64,000 bases of DNA from Bacteroides cellulosilyticus (GCF_020091405.1 NZ_CP081903.1:124001-188000), one strand, 5' to 3'; shown: positions 42,801 to 51,653, numbered from the stretch's first letter. Numbers and translations: made by a program. Notes: a model not told the origin generated them from the letters alone.

Positions 42801-43863
42801 ACAAGAGAAGATTTTCGAACGATTCTATCAAGTGGAGAGTGGACGTGAGGGGAGTGGCATTGGGCTTTCCCTTGTACAGCGATTAGTTGAATTACATCAT
42901 GGAAAGATCACATTAGAGAGTGAGCCCGGAAAAGGTTCTACTTTCTCCATTTACTTGCCACAAGATAAATCTGCATATAACCGTGAAGAACTGCTTGGAG
43001 GAGAAGAGAACGCAGACAATCAACGGGTATACTCTACGAATGCGCACGACGTATATATCGGTGATGAAGAAGAAGCCGATATAGAAAACAAAGAAGATGA
43101 GGATACAAATAAACGAGGAACACTCCTTGTGGTAGAAGATAATAAAGAATTAAGGCAATATCTGGTAAATGGATTGTCCGGCTTATTCAATATGCTGGAA
43201 GCTGAAAATGGGCAAAAGGCATTAGACATTCTGAAAGAGAATGAAGTTGACCTGATTATAACAGATGTCATGATGCCCGTAATGGATGGTACCAAATTAT
43301 GTAAGTTGGTAAAACAAAACTTACGCACCTGTCATATTCCAATATATATGCTGTCTGCCAAAGCAGATATTAAATATCAATTGGAAGGTTTACAGGTAGG
43401 AGCAGATGATTACATAGCCAAACCTTTCTCTATGGCAGTATTGAAAGCAAAGATTATGAACATGCTACGTACACGCCATCGCATCTTCGAACACTATTCC
43501 AATACCACCGAAATAGAACCGGAGGAACTTACCAATAACACGATGGATGAAGAACTGCTCAGAAAAGCGATTGCAGTGATTGAAAAGAACATGGACAATG
43601 TAGAATTTTCCACAGAGCAATTTGCGCGTGAAATGAATATGAGCCGTTCTAATCTACATCTGAAACTAAAAGCAATAACAGGGAAGTCAGCTATTGACTT
43701 TATCCACAAGATACGCTTTAGCCGCGCATGTCAGCTTTTGCAGGAAGGAAAATACAATGTTTCAGAAATCAGTTTTATGGTAGGCTACAATACTCCTTCT
43801 TATTTTGCAGCACGCTTCAAGAAGTATATAGGTTGTCTGCCTACCGAATATGGAAAGAAATAA
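39829..43863 (+). CDS. Hybrid two-component system regulator of the heparin locus
   Basis: 1344 residues. Signal/anchor sequence at 1-25; periplasmic propeller blades (about 30-680, e.g. LWFATYDGVNKYDGYNF, IWVGTREGLSLYNHR, LWIGTSDGGLNFYD); Y_Y_Y domain (about 690-765, YKLEGYNDEWYRQ); membrane helix about 775-797; histidine kinase with phospho-His near 838 (ISHELRTPLTLIVAP) and ATP site (NNLLSNAFKYTEEGE, DTGIGIPKEKQEKIFERFYQ); receiver domain from about 1096 with phospho-Asp near 1145 (LIITDVMMPVMDG); AraC-type HTH at about 1255-1344 (FAREMNMSRSNLHLKLKAIT). HTCS proteins sense an oligosaccharide in the periplasm and activate their locus; here an HS/heparin fragment is inferred. Confidence 0.95.
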   Translation: MKKKQILSVLLGVLFPYILNAGATEDIYFSHIGMEDGLSHSTIFAINQDKEGNLWFATYDGVNKYDGYNFTVYRHEYTNPNSIASDITRCIAIDDSDHIWVGTREGLSLYNHRKNIFSNYYYKKNGINVPINNIAPIKENWLMLGTTEGILLFDIEKECFLNDTLPSLHLLKPTALKRQGEYIYIGAEDGLYTYTLSGGKLERLISMPAGVRIHAILCQMFSRIWMATEGNGLFMYDSKTKELKNYRYKSEQPGLNSNYVRSLELDTENRLWVGTYSGLNIYKEATDNFSSIRSSEIQEGSLSQNSVRSIFRDSQGGMWLGTYWGGLNYYHPLCNRFQRIKHVPFLNSLSNNVVSCIVEDSEHNLWIGTSDGGLNFYDSTSKLYKNYLFKSGSLDVPFKDIKTVYVDEEHDKVYVGAHAGGMMVLQRKSGQVEYFNRQNSNLPSNNIYSIISDENGGLWIASLEHLLHFDIDKRNFTIIDKDKNGRKLQQYNRLLFRDSKKRIWVGGEMGVSVYNQTKTDFLTNTDFHIDPILQQAFANCFYESTSGYIWIGTRSGLFAMKEGGKELLQYTTADGLPSNVIYGIMEDAYARLWISTNQGLSCLNPENGKFRNFTILDGLQGNQFNAGSYCRKDNGYMLFGGVNGITLFRPETLIDNPYAPKPVINKLFVYNKEVLPNDETGILSETIEYTDHITLSSFQNSFAISFVVSNYIAGKHNTFAYKLEGYNDEWYRQNDTSPVSYSNLPAGDYTFYIKAANNDGRWNEEPTLLHIRILPVWYCTWWALSLFALSFMLMVFGIVRYFWLRKSMQAEILMERLDKEKREEINQMKIRFYINISHELRTPLTLIVAPLQELLSRISGHWEHKQLLYIQRNTNRLLHLVNQLMDYRRAELGIFELRLVSANAYKKVLNSFMNYESLSKKKDIDYNFYTELQDKELLFDENYLDLIVNNLLSNAFKYTEEGESITVKLYLEEQNLVLQVIDTGIGIPKEKQEKIFERFYQVESGREGSGIGLSLVQRLVELHHGKITLESEPGKGSTFSIYLPQDKSAYNREELLGGEENADNQRVYSTNAHDVYIGDEEEADIENKEDEDTNKRGTLLVVEDNKELRQYLVNGLSGLFNMLEAENGQKALDILKENEVDLIITDVMMPVMDGTKLCKLVKQNLRTCHIPIYMLSAKADIKYQLEGLQVGADDYIAKPFSMAVLKAKIMNMLRTRHRIFEHYSNTTEIEPEELTNNTMDEELLRKAIAVIEKNMDNVEFSTEQFAREMNMSRSNLHLKLKAITGKSAIDFIHKIRFSRACQLLQEGKYNVSEISFMVGYNTPSYFAARFKKYIGCLPTEYGKK

Positions 43864-43866
43864 GAT

Positions 43867-45033
43867 ATGAGAAAACACAAGATATGTGCACTACTCATTG
43901 TTCTGTCCTTGTTAGCAGCATGTAAACAGCCCCAATCATTAACCCTTTCTGTCAGTGAAGTCGCACAAATTAAGGCAGATGGTACATCCATCCGGCTTTT
44001 CTGTTTGACAAACAGGAATGGAATGACAATCAAAGTCACCAACTTTGCTGCCTCGCTAACGTCCGTTTCCGTACCCGACAAAAAGGGAAACTTCGGACAA
44101 GTAGTACTGGGCTTCGATAGCTTAGAAAGTTATCTGGGAAAGCATCCTAAATTTGGTGCCACTGTAGGCAGATTTGCCAATAGAATCAAGCATGGCGAGT
44201 TTTGCCTGGATACCCAGATCTTTCAACTTGAAAAGAACAGTAAAGGAAATTCTGTTCATGGCGGAAGCCGGGGATTCAATACTCAAGTATTCGAAACAGA
44301 TACCTTTTATATAGTGAAAGACACGGCAATAGTTGTCTTTTCTTATAAAAGCGCTCACCTTGAAGGAGGATTTCCTGGCAATCTGAATCTGTCAATCGCT
44401 TATAAACTGACTGATCGCAATGAAGTAATCCTGGATTATACGGCAACCACGGATCAGCCTACTGTTGTAAATTTCACCAATCACAGCTACTTCAATCTGA
44501 CCGGCTGTAAAGAGCCTGTACTGAACCATCTTTATACATTGCATGCGGACTCAATTACTCCGGTAGATTCAACAGGAGTCCCTACCGGAGAGCTGAAGGC
44601 AGTTGCAGGAACGGAGTATGACTTCAGAACTCCACGAACAGCCGAAAAACAAATCCAACGGATGATGGGAAAAACTTATGATATCAATTATAAGCTAAAT
44701 AAGCACCCGGATTCTTTGGAATTAGTAGCTACAGTCACAGAACCTGTATCTGGAAGAATACTGAAAGCATATACTACTGAACCCGGGATGCAATTTTATA
44801 TTCCAAGTTCCAACATGAATTATCTGAATGGGCATGGCAATAGAAATTACGGTAAATACTATGGATTCTGCCTCGAAATGCAGCATTTCCCAGACTCCCC
44901 CAATAAACCCCAATTTCCTTCTACAGTATTGCGACCTGGCGAAATCTACCGGCAGACAACAATCTATAAATTTGAAAATTCACCAGCAACGAAATGCCAC
45001 CTCCGTATCAAGTCCGTACCTCCTCCGTACTGA
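43867..45033 (+). CDS. Aldose 1-epimerase (galactose mutarotase) lipoprotein
   Basis: A 388-residue lipoprotein (MRKHKICALLIVLSLLAAC, Cys19). Mutarotase motifs: GATVGRFANRIKHGEF, NSVHGGSRGFNTQVF (the catalytic-site HGG), VVNFTNHSYFNLTG (the NHSYFNL motif), and a C-terminal CLEMQHFPDSPNKPQFPSTV carrying the catalytic Glu. It interconverts sugar anomers, here probably in the periplasm. It starts 3 bp after the HTCS stop. The last residues (LRIKSVPPPY) and the stop codon are encoded within an 11-nt repeat array, so the natural C-terminus has been altered or extended; catalytic residues are upstream of that point. Confidence 0.9.
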   Translation: MRKHKICALLIVLSLLAACKQPQSLTLSVSEVAQIKADGTSIRLFCLTNRNGMTIKVTNFAASLTSVSVPDKKGNFGQVVLGFDSLESYLGKHPKFGATVGRFANRIKHGEFCLDTQIFQLEKNSKGNSVHGGSRGFNTQVFETDTFYIVKDTAIVVFSYKSAHLEGGFPGNLNLSIAYKLTDRNEVILDYTATTDQPTVVNFTNHSYFNLTGCKEPVLNHLYTLHADSITPVDSTGVPTGELKAVAGTEYDFRTPRTAEKQIQRMMGKTYDINYKLNKHPDSLELVATVTEPVSGRILKAYTTEPGMQFYIPSSNMNYLNGHGNRNYGKYYGFCLEMQHFPDSPNKPQFPSTVLRPGEIYRQTTIYKFENSPATKCHLRIKSVPPPY

Positions 45034-45126
45034 GTCCGTATCCATGAGTATGGAGATACTACGGAGAAGATACGGAGATGGTACGGAGATACTACGGAGG
45101 AGGTACGGACATGATACGGAGATACC
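45002..45126. repeat. 11-nt-period array (TCCGTA / TACGGA) overlapping the end of the mutarotase gene
   Basis: Units TCCGTATCAAG, TCCGTACCTCC, TCCGTACTGAG, TCCGTATCC are followed by the inverted series TATGGAGATAC, TACGGAGAAGA, TACGGAGATGG, TACGGAGATAC, TACGGAGGAGG, TACGGACATGA, all 11 nt long. It can form an extended imperfect hairpin. It begins inside the last 10 codons of the mutarotase gene and occupies the first third of the 336-bp gap before susC; the rest of the gap holds the susC promoter region. Confidence 0.85.
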
Positions 45127-45239
45127 TCAATGGTCTTTCAGCAATCAATCCTGTATATTATTTCTTTATTGAATAAAGGCACATACCCCTTCTATAGGAC
45201 TCTGTGGCGCACATTTTACACAAAAACATTCTAAGGTGA

Positions 45240-45323
45240 ACAATATTAGCATGCAAAAAGCATAAAATTGGGAGTATCAAAAACAATACTTTCCCACTTT
45301 TTTTTGCGCTTGCAGTAAGTTTG
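45240..45323 (+). promoter_or_regulatory. susC promoter region with HTCS half-site
   Basis: ACAATATTAGCA at 45240-45251 is identical to the right half of the operator at 37762-37773. TAAGTTTG at 45316-45323 is a -7 box (TAnnTTTG), 47 nt before the susC start. The -33 position reads TCCC instead of TTTG, which fits dependence on an activator. The half-site lies about 65 bp upstream of the -7 box. Confidence 0.65.
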
Positions 45324-45369
45324 CCGTCACAAAAATGATCTCTAAAGTTAAACCTTAGATTTATTTATT

Positions 45370-48300
45370 ATGTTCAAATTAAAAGAATCAATTTTATTGT
45401 TTTTCCTCGCTTTCGTCAGTACGATTGCATACGCGCAAAGTCTGACAGTTACTGGTAAGGTAGTCGATAGCGAAGGTTATGAAGTTATTGGAGGTAGCGT
45501 TATTATTAAGGGTGCTGCCGGTATTGGAACTGTTACTGACATAGATGGCCACTATTCGCTGAAAGTAAATGATGCATCTAAAGATGTATTAGTCTTTTCG
45601 TATGTGGGAATGACTCCCCAGGAAGTGAAAGTCAACAATCAGAGTGTTATTAATGTAACGTTGCAGGCAGATGCCGTACTGCTGGACGAAGTTGTAGCCA
45701 TCGGTTATGCAACTGTAAAACGTAAAGACCTGACCGGTTCTGTTGCTTCGGTTAATAGCAAAGAGCTTTCAAAAGTTCCTACCAGTGATATTACACAAGC
45801 TCTTGCCGGCCGCATGGCAGGTGTGCAGGTTATGCAGAGTGAAGGTGCTCCCGGAGCTTCCATTTCTGTTCGGGTTCGTGGTGGTATTTCCATTACTCAA
45901 AGTAACGAACCTTTGTATATCATCGACGGTTTCCCCAGTGAAGACGGTATGTCTACCCTTGACCCAGCGGAAATTGAAACAATCGACATCCTGAAAGATG
46001 CTTCTGCTACAGCTATCTACGGTGCCCGTGGTGCTAATGGTGTAGTCGTTATTACTACCAAGAGCGGTGGTAAAGACGGAAAAGCGACTGTCACATTTGA
46101 CAGTTATGTAGGTTTCAAGAAAATAGCCAAGAAGCTGGATGTACTTTCTACTTATGAATTTACGATGTTGGATTATGAACGTCGCGTTTACGACGCTACC
46201 ACTCCGGACGACTGGGAGAAAGACATCAAAAAGTTCACCGAAATCTACGGCAACTACAGTGACCTTGAAAAAAACTATGGCAATCGTAAAGGGCTGGACT
46301 GGCAAGATGAAACATTGGGACGCACGGCAATTACACAAAACTATCGTGTAGGCGTTTCCGGTGGTACTGATAAATTAAATTATAACCTGGCATATTCTTA
46401 TTATGACGAAGACGGTGCCATGGTATATAGCGGCAACAACAAGCACAACATTTCATTCAACATGAATCATAAAGTGAATGACCGCTTGGACATCACCGCC
46501 CGTATCAGTTACGACCAAATGAAAATTACCGGTATGGGTACTTCTGAAGGAGGCGACCGTTTCAATAAGATGCAGCACATTTTGCAGTACCGCCCCACAG
46601 TAGGTATCAACGGAACCGATGACCTGTTATTGGGAGATGAAGACCCTATCTTCTTGGATGATTCAGGTAACGTAATGCAGAACCCCTTACTTTCTGCGGC
46701 AGAAGAGACGAATGATCGTGAATATCGTACATTCCAGGCTAACGGTGGCTTCACTTTGAAACTTTTCAAAGGTCTCTCTTTCCGTAATACCACAGGTATG
46801 CGTTACCAAACACGACGCAACGATGTTTTCTACGGAGACAAGTCAATCACAGCAAAACGTTCAAGCATCAATGGTAGTATTCAAAACCTAGAGACCGGTA
46901 GCTTCCAGACTTCAAACGTATTGAACTATAACTGGTCGGGTAAAGGTCATGATGTGACTGCCATGGTAGGTCAGGAATATGTAGACCGTTGGAACCGTAA
47001 TTTCAAAGCAGCAGCATCTAACTTCCCGAATGACGATATAGGTTTGGCTGACCTCTCACTGGGGCTTCCGACAGCAGTTCAGTCTGCCGAAAACTATGAT
47101 GATAAATTGCTCTCTTTCTTCGCCCGTTTCAACTACGGCTTCAAAGATAAATACTTGTTTACCGCTTCGGTTCGTGCCGATGGTTCTTCCAAATTCGGTA
47201 AGAATAACAAATGGGGCTATTTTCCTGCATTCTCAGCAGCTTGGCGCCTGGGAGAAGAAGAGTTTATCAAGAACTTGAATATCTTCTCCGACTTAAAAGT
47301 TCGTTTGGGCTATGGTATGGCGGGTAACAACCGTATCGACAGTTACCTTAGTCTGGCTGTATTGGGATCTGTCACTTATCCCAATGGAGACTCCACCCAG
47401 CCCGGTTATGTTTCCAAGCAGATTCCTAACCCTGACTTGAAGTGGGAAGCTAACAAAACCTTCAACTTTGGTCTTGATTTCGGTTTCTTCAATCAACGTT
47501 TAACCATTTCTCCTGAATTTTACATAAACCGCAGTAGCAATTTGTTGCTAAACGCCAAACTGCCTACTTCATCCGGTTACAACAGCATGGTTATCAATGC
47601 CGGTGAAACAGAAAACAAAGGTATTGACTTAACCATCAACTCAACCAATATTACGAATAAGTATTTTACCTGGAACACATCCATCACTCTGTCACACAAT
47701 AAGAATTCTGTAAAGAAACTGACGGGAGAAGATGTGCAGTTGTGGGAGGCTAACTTCGGTTACAGCCAGAATACGCACATTATCGGCGTGAACCAACCTT
47801 TGGGACAGATGTACGGATACGTAACAGATGGTCTGTACCAAGTATCTGACTTTGATTACGATGCAGCAACTAAAACTTACACACTGAAAGACGGTGTTCC
47901 GTATGCAGGCGAAAAAGGTAATGTAAAACCGGGTATGTGGAAGTTTAAAAATATAGATGGCAGCAAAGACAATAAAATTACAGAAGCTGACAAAACAGTC
48001 ATTGGTAACGCTTATCCGAAACTTTACGGTGGTATCAATAACACTTTCACTTACAAAGATTTCGATTTGAGTATATTCCTTACCTATAGCATCGGTAACG
48101 ATGTATTCAATGCAACCAAACTGACCAACACCAAAACTGCTTTGCAGAACAAAAACGTTTTGGCAGTAGCTGATTCTAAGCACCGCTGGGTATTGGTTAA
48201 TAAGGCAGGTGACTTGATTACAGATCCCCAGGAGATGGCAGACATCAACAAGGGCAAGACTGTAGCCGCCATTTATGATAACGAAGCAGGTGATACTTAC

Positions 48301-48567
48301 ATTCACTCTTGGGCTGTAGAAGATGGTTCTTTCCTGAAACTGAGTAACATTACTTTAGGTTACACATTCCCGAAGAAGATGATCAGAAAAGTCGGATTGA
48401 GCAAATTACGTCTGTATGCCACAGGCTCTAACCTGCTGACCTGGACCAAATATTCCGGCTTCGATCCTGAAGTTTCTACAATGGGAAATGGTCTGACACC
48501 AGGCGTTGACTTTGGTGCTTATCCCAGAAGCCGCGCGTTTGTTTTCGGTATTAATTTAGCTTTCTAA
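45370..48567 (+). CDS. SusC-like TonB-dependent transporter of the heparin locus
   Basis: 1065 residues: signal peptide (MFKLKESILLFFLAFVSTIA, then YAQ), carboxypeptidase-D-like domain (about 25-105: LTVTGKVVDSEGYEVIGGSV), TonB-box-like VLLDEVVAIGYATVKRKDLT, plug (about 115-235: VRVRGGISITQSNEPLYIID, LKDASATAIYGARGANGVVV) and a beta-barrel ending AFVFGINLAF. It is complete and in frame, with no inverted repeats, unlike the phase-variable SusC at 9.7 kb. It imports oligosaccharides, here presumably HS/heparin fragments, with the SusD 22 bp downstream. Confidence 0.95.
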   Translation: MFKLKESILLFFLAFVSTIAYAQSLTVTGKVVDSEGYEVIGGSVIIKGAAGIGTVTDIDGHYSLKVNDASKDVLVFSYVGMTPQEVKVNNQSVINVTLQADAVLLDEVVAIGYATVKRKDLTGSVASVNSKELSKVPTSDITQALAGRMAGVQVMQSEGAPGASISVRVRGGISITQSNEPLYIIDGFPSEDGMSTLDPAEIETIDILKDASATAIYGARGANGVVVITTKSGGKDGKATVTFDSYVGFKKIAKKLDVLSTYEFTMLDYERRVYDATTPDDWEKDIKKFTEIYGNYSDLEKNYGNRKGLDWQDETLGRTAITQNYRVGVSGGTDKLNYNLAYSYYDEDGAMVYSGNNKHNISFNMNHKVNDRLDITARISYDQMKITGMGTSEGGDRFNKMQHILQYRPTVGINGTDDLLLGDEDPIFLDDSGNVMQNPLLSAAEETNDREYRTFQANGGFTLKLFKGLSFRNTTGMRYQTRRNDVFYGDKSITAKRSSINGSIQNLETGSFQTSNVLNYNWSGKGHDVTAMVGQEYVDRWNRNFKAAASNFPNDDIGLADLSLGLPTAVQSAENYDDKLLSFFARFNYGFKDKYLFTASVRADGSSKFGKNNKWGYFPAFSAAWRLGEEEFIKNLNIFSDLKVRLGYGMAGNNRIDSYLSLAVLGSVTYPNGDSTQPGYVSKQIPNPDLKWEANKTFNFGLDFGFFNQRLTISPEFYINRSSNLLLNAKLPTSSGYNSMVINAGETENKGIDLTINSTNITNKYFTWNTSITLSHNKNSVKKLTGEDVQLWEANFGYSQNTHIIGVNQPLGQMYGYVTDGLYQVSDFDYDAATKTYTLKDGVPYAGEKGNVKPGMWKFKNIDGSKDNKITEADKTVIGNAYPKLYGGINNTFTYKDFDLSIFLTYSIGNDVFNATKLTNTKTALQNKNVLAVADSKHRWVLVNKAGDLITDPQEMADINKGKTVAAIYDNEAGDTYIHSWAVEDGSFLKLSNITLGYTFPKKMIRKVGLSKLRLYATGSNLLTWTKYSGFDPEVSTMGNGLTPGVDFGAYPRSRAFVFGINLAF

Positions 48568-48589
48568 TGAACTTCAAATGGAGAATACA

Positions 48590-50260
48590 ATGAAAAAATA
48601 TAGAGTGATTGCGCTAAGCGCACTGATTGCAGCAGGATTCACCTCTTGCGACCTGACTGAAAAACCTACTTCTTACTACGAGAAGGACACTTATTTTGAA
48701 ACTATGGACCAGGCAAAAATGTCAGTAGTAGGTATTTACGATTGTCTGGCTATAGACAAGCATTACGGACAATATGAAATGGCGATGCCTGCTTCGGATG
48801 ATACCTATTATATTCAAGGAACAGGTACGGATAACACACGTCGTGATATTGCCCACTACATGGTGAAACCGACCAATACTTGGATTGCATCCATATGGGA
48901 ATACAAATACCTGGGTATTGACCGTGCTAATTTTTCCATTGCCGGTATTGAGAAGATGACAGGTTACGAAGAAGATTCCAATTTAAAAGAGTTAGTGGCT
49001 CAGGCACGTTTCCTCCGCGCATTTCTGGCTTTCGATTTAATTAAATACTGGGGAGATGTTCCGTTCAAAACCACTTATACTGCCGGATATGACGAATCTT
49101 TCAAAGGTCGTGTAAGTCGTGAAGAAATCTATGACCAGATTATAGTTGACCTGAATTTTGCTAAAGAAAACCTGCAAAAAGACAATGCTTCACTTTCACC
49201 GGAAGTTCCTTCACAAGGTGCTGCCCATGCATTGCTGATGCGTGTTTATCTGCAACGTGCCGGGTACAGCTTGCAGCAAGACGGTACATTGACCCGCCCG
49301 GACGAAACTAAAAGAAAAGAATACTTTAACGCTGTAATTGCCGAATGGACTGCCTTCCAGAACAAAGGCAACCATGGTTTTTATACAGGTGGTTTTGAAC
49401 AGTTATTCAGAGGTTATTCAGAAGGTACCTTGAATTCCCAAGAGAGTTTGTGGGAAATTGCTTTCAATCCTACAGGAGCCGGCTACAAGGACAATGCAGG
49501 TACTTGGGCTACTTATAACGGACCAGCGGTAGAGGCACCGGGAAAAAATGCTCCTGCTGATGCATGGGGACGTGCCAATGCTTTCTTCCGTGTACTGCCG
49601 GCCTGGAAAAACTTCTTTGAAGAAGGCGATGAACGCAGAGATGTAATGGTATGTACCTATCAGTACAAATGGAATGCAAATGCCGGTAAACATGATAAGG
49701 TTGAAAACGCAAAACTGACTGACTGGTATCCCGGCAAATGGCGCAGAGAGTGGATGCCCGGAGGTTTTGTAGATCCCAACAACACAGGAGTGAACTATTG
49801 TCCGCTTCGCTTCGCCGACGTTGTATTGATGGCAGCCGAAGCTTATAATGAAACAGGCAACACCCCGGAAGCCTGGAAATTGCTGAATATGGTACGTGAA
49901 CGCGCAAAAGCTACTCCGATAACCGATGCCAACTACAGCAGCCTGATGAAAGCTCCACAAGTTTATGATCTCCCATATATTCAGGATGGAGACGCTGCCG
50001 GCAAGTTCCGCACAGCTCTTTATTGGGAACGTGGTTTCGAGTTAGCTTTCGAAGGTCAGCGCAAATATGACCTGTTGCGTTGGGGTATCTTGGGCGACGC
50101 ACTGAAGTTCTTCCAAGGAAATATGGACAAAGCACTCAAAGGTAAGTATGTAGCCGGTGATAAATTCGTCAAAGGCCAGCATGAACTTTTCCCGATACCA
50201 CTGGGAGAGTTACAGGCTAATCCGGCTTTGAATAACCAGAATAATCCGGGTTACGAATAA
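48590..50260 (+). CDS. SusD-like glycan-binding lipoprotein of the heparin locus
   Basis: 556 residues from the start at 48590, preferred over the ATG at 48578 because GGAG precedes it and the signal peptide then starts MKKYRVIALSALIAAGFTSC (lipobox Cys20). SusD features: the helical TPR-like region (VAQARFLRAFLAFDLIKYWG), VPSQGAAHALLMRVYLQRAG, the C-terminal LYWERGFELAFEGQRKYDLL block and LFPIPLGELQANPALNNQN. It lies on the cell surface and hands ligand to SusC. No separate surface glycan-binding protein gene follows it, unlike many PULs. Confidence 0.94.
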   Translation: MKKYRVIALSALIAAGFTSCDLTEKPTSYYEKDTYFETMDQAKMSVVGIYDCLAIDKHYGQYEMAMPASDDTYYIQGTGTDNTRRDIAHYMVKPTNTWIASIWEYKYLGIDRANFSIAGIEKMTGYEEDSNLKELVAQARFLRAFLAFDLIKYWGDVPFKTTYTAGYDESFKGRVSREEIYDQIIVDLNFAKENLQKDNASLSPEVPSQGAAHALLMRVYLQRAGYSLQQDGTLTRPDETKRKEYFNAVIAEWTAFQNKGNHGFYTGGFEQLFRGYSEGTLNSQESLWEIAFNPTGAGYKDNAGTWATYNGPAVEAPGKNAPADAWGRANAFFRVLPAWKNFFEEGDERRDVMVCTYQYKWNANAGKHDKVENAKLTDWYPGKWRREWMPGGFVDPNNTGVNYCPLRFADVVLMAAEAYNETGNTPEAWKLLNMVRERAKATPITDANYSSLMKAPQVYDLPYIQDGDAAGKFRTALYWERGFELAFEGQRKYDLLRWGILGDALKFFQGNMDKALKGKYVAGDKFVKGQHELFPIPLGELQANPALNNQNNPGYE

Positions 50261-50288
50261 ATCCGGGAAATATAAAATTGGCAATTGT

Positions 50289-50323
50289 GATGGAGAGAGA
50301 ATCTGTTTCATACTCTCTCCATC
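50289..50323 (+). promoter_or_regulatory. Intercistronic hairpin after SusD
   Basis: GATGGAGAGAG and CTCTCTCCATC form a perfect 11-bp stem with a 13-nt loop, in the 87-bp gap between the SusD and GH88 genes. No T tract follows, so it more likely protects or attenuates the mRNA than ends it. Such hairpins could give higher SusC/SusD than enzyme levels (inference). Confidence 0.7.
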
Positions 50324-50347
50324 TGCTTTACTTATAAAACGTATTGT

Positions 50348-51637
50348 ATGAAAAGATTTTTATTATTTTGTTACGCAGTTGCTACACTACAGGGTTTCTC
50401 CAGTTGTTCATCCAGTCAACCTGAAGAAGATTATGACTGGTTGAAAAAAGCAATAGATACTTCTGTTCAACAACTGGAAGAAACAGTGGCCGATGTAGGA
50501 GATTCAGTCTTGTTGCCCCGTTCCATCTGGACGGGATACGATATGGATTTTCTCTGTAGTCAGTTACAAAGAGATCCTGCAACCTTCAAAGACTCTTTAC
50601 GGGTTAAACCCGTGAAGGATGTTCTGGGAAGCCGCAGATATTGCAGTTCCATCTATGATTGGACAAGTGGTTTTTTCCCCGGAAACTTGTGGTATACGTA
50701 CCAGCTGACCGGCATTGAAGGATTAAAGAACGATGCTGTGAAATTCACGAATTATTTGTATCCGGTAAAAGACTATAAAGGTACACACGACATCGGATTT
50801 ATGATGAATTGCAGTTATGGAAATGCATATCGCTTGGCTCCTGCCGACAGTGTTCGTCAGGCATTGGTGCAAACAGCCGATAACTTATGCAGCCGTTTTG
50901 ATCCGACCATAGGTTCTATTCGCTCCTGGGATTTCGGGAAGTGGAATTTCCCTGTAATTATTGATAACATGATGAACCTGGACCTGCTGTTTTACGTAAA
51001 CCATCTTACCAATGATTCCAAGTATAAGGAAATCGCATTGAAACATGCCGAGACAACCTTAAAAAATCATTTCAGAGCAGATCATTCATCCTACCACGTA
51101 GTCAGTTACAATAATGATGGCAGCGTAGAAATGAAATGTACCCATCAGGGGAAAAATGATGATTCGTCATGGGCACGCGGACAGGCTTGGGGAGTATATG
51201 GATATACCTCTTGCTATCGTGAATCCGGAGATACGGTCTTCTTGCAGCAAGCCAAAGATATTGCAACATTGATTATGACTCGCGTAAAGACTGAGGATGC
51301 GATACCTTTGTGGGATTATGATGCGCCGGATAGCCCGGAAACACCCCGTGATGCATCTGCCGCCTCTATTACAGCCTCCGCTTTGATAGAACTCAGCACT
51401 TTGGTAGAAGATGGACAAGTATATTTTGACTATGCGGAAAAACTGCTTAAGTCTCTTTCTTCCGATGCTTATCTGGCAAAGGTTGGTACGAATCAGGGAT
51501 TTATCCTGATGCACTCTACAGGTTCGTTGCCCAATGGTTCCGAAATTGATACTCCTATCAATTATGCCGATTATTATTATCTGGAAGCATTGGCCCGGTA
51601 TATGCAGGTAAAAGGACTCGATTATAAATCGCTTTAA
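50348..51637 (+). CDS. GH88 unsaturated glucuronyl hydrolase
   Basis: A 429-residue lipoprotein (MKRFLLFCYAVATLQGFSSC, Cys20). GH88 landmarks: YDWTSGFFPGNLWYTYQLTG, HDIGFMMNCSYGNAYRLA, WNFPVIIDNMMNLDLLFYVN (with a catalytic-type Asp), HQGKNDDSSWARGQAWGVYG, WDYDAPDSPETPRDASAASI and INYADYYYLEALARY. It hydrolyses the 4,5-unsaturated uronate left at the non-reducing end of disaccharides by the lyases, once the 2-O-sulfate is removed. First enzyme gene after SusC/SusD; 16 bp before the PL12 gene. Confidence 0.94.
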   Translation: MKRFLLFCYAVATLQGFSSCSSSQPEEDYDWLKKAIDTSVQQLEETVADVGDSVLLPRSIWTGYDMDFLCSQLQRDPATFKDSLRVKPVKDVLGSRRYCSSIYDWTSGFFPGNLWYTYQLTGIEGLKNDAVKFTNYLYPVKDYKGTHDIGFMMNCSYGNAYRLAPADSVRQALVQTADNLCSRFDPTIGSIRSWDFGKWNFPVIIDNMMNLDLLFYVNHLTNDSKYKEIALKHAETTLKNHFRADHSSYHVVSYNNDGSVEMKCTHQGKNDDSSWARGQAWGVYGYTSCYRESGDTVFLQQAKDIATLIMTRVKTEDAIPLWDYDAPDSPETPRDASAASITASALIELSTLVEDGQVYFDYAEKLLKSLSSDAYLAKVGTNQGFILMHSTGSLPNGSEIDTPINYADYYYLEALARYMQVKGLDYKSL

Positions 51638-51653
51638 ACGAAATTAGTATACC

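Noticed and set aside
45002-45126. Coding repeat or extra ORF spanning the array
   Set aside because: Frames through the array (for example 44828-45172) lack a ribosome-binding site and domain, and the period follows 11 nt and not codons.
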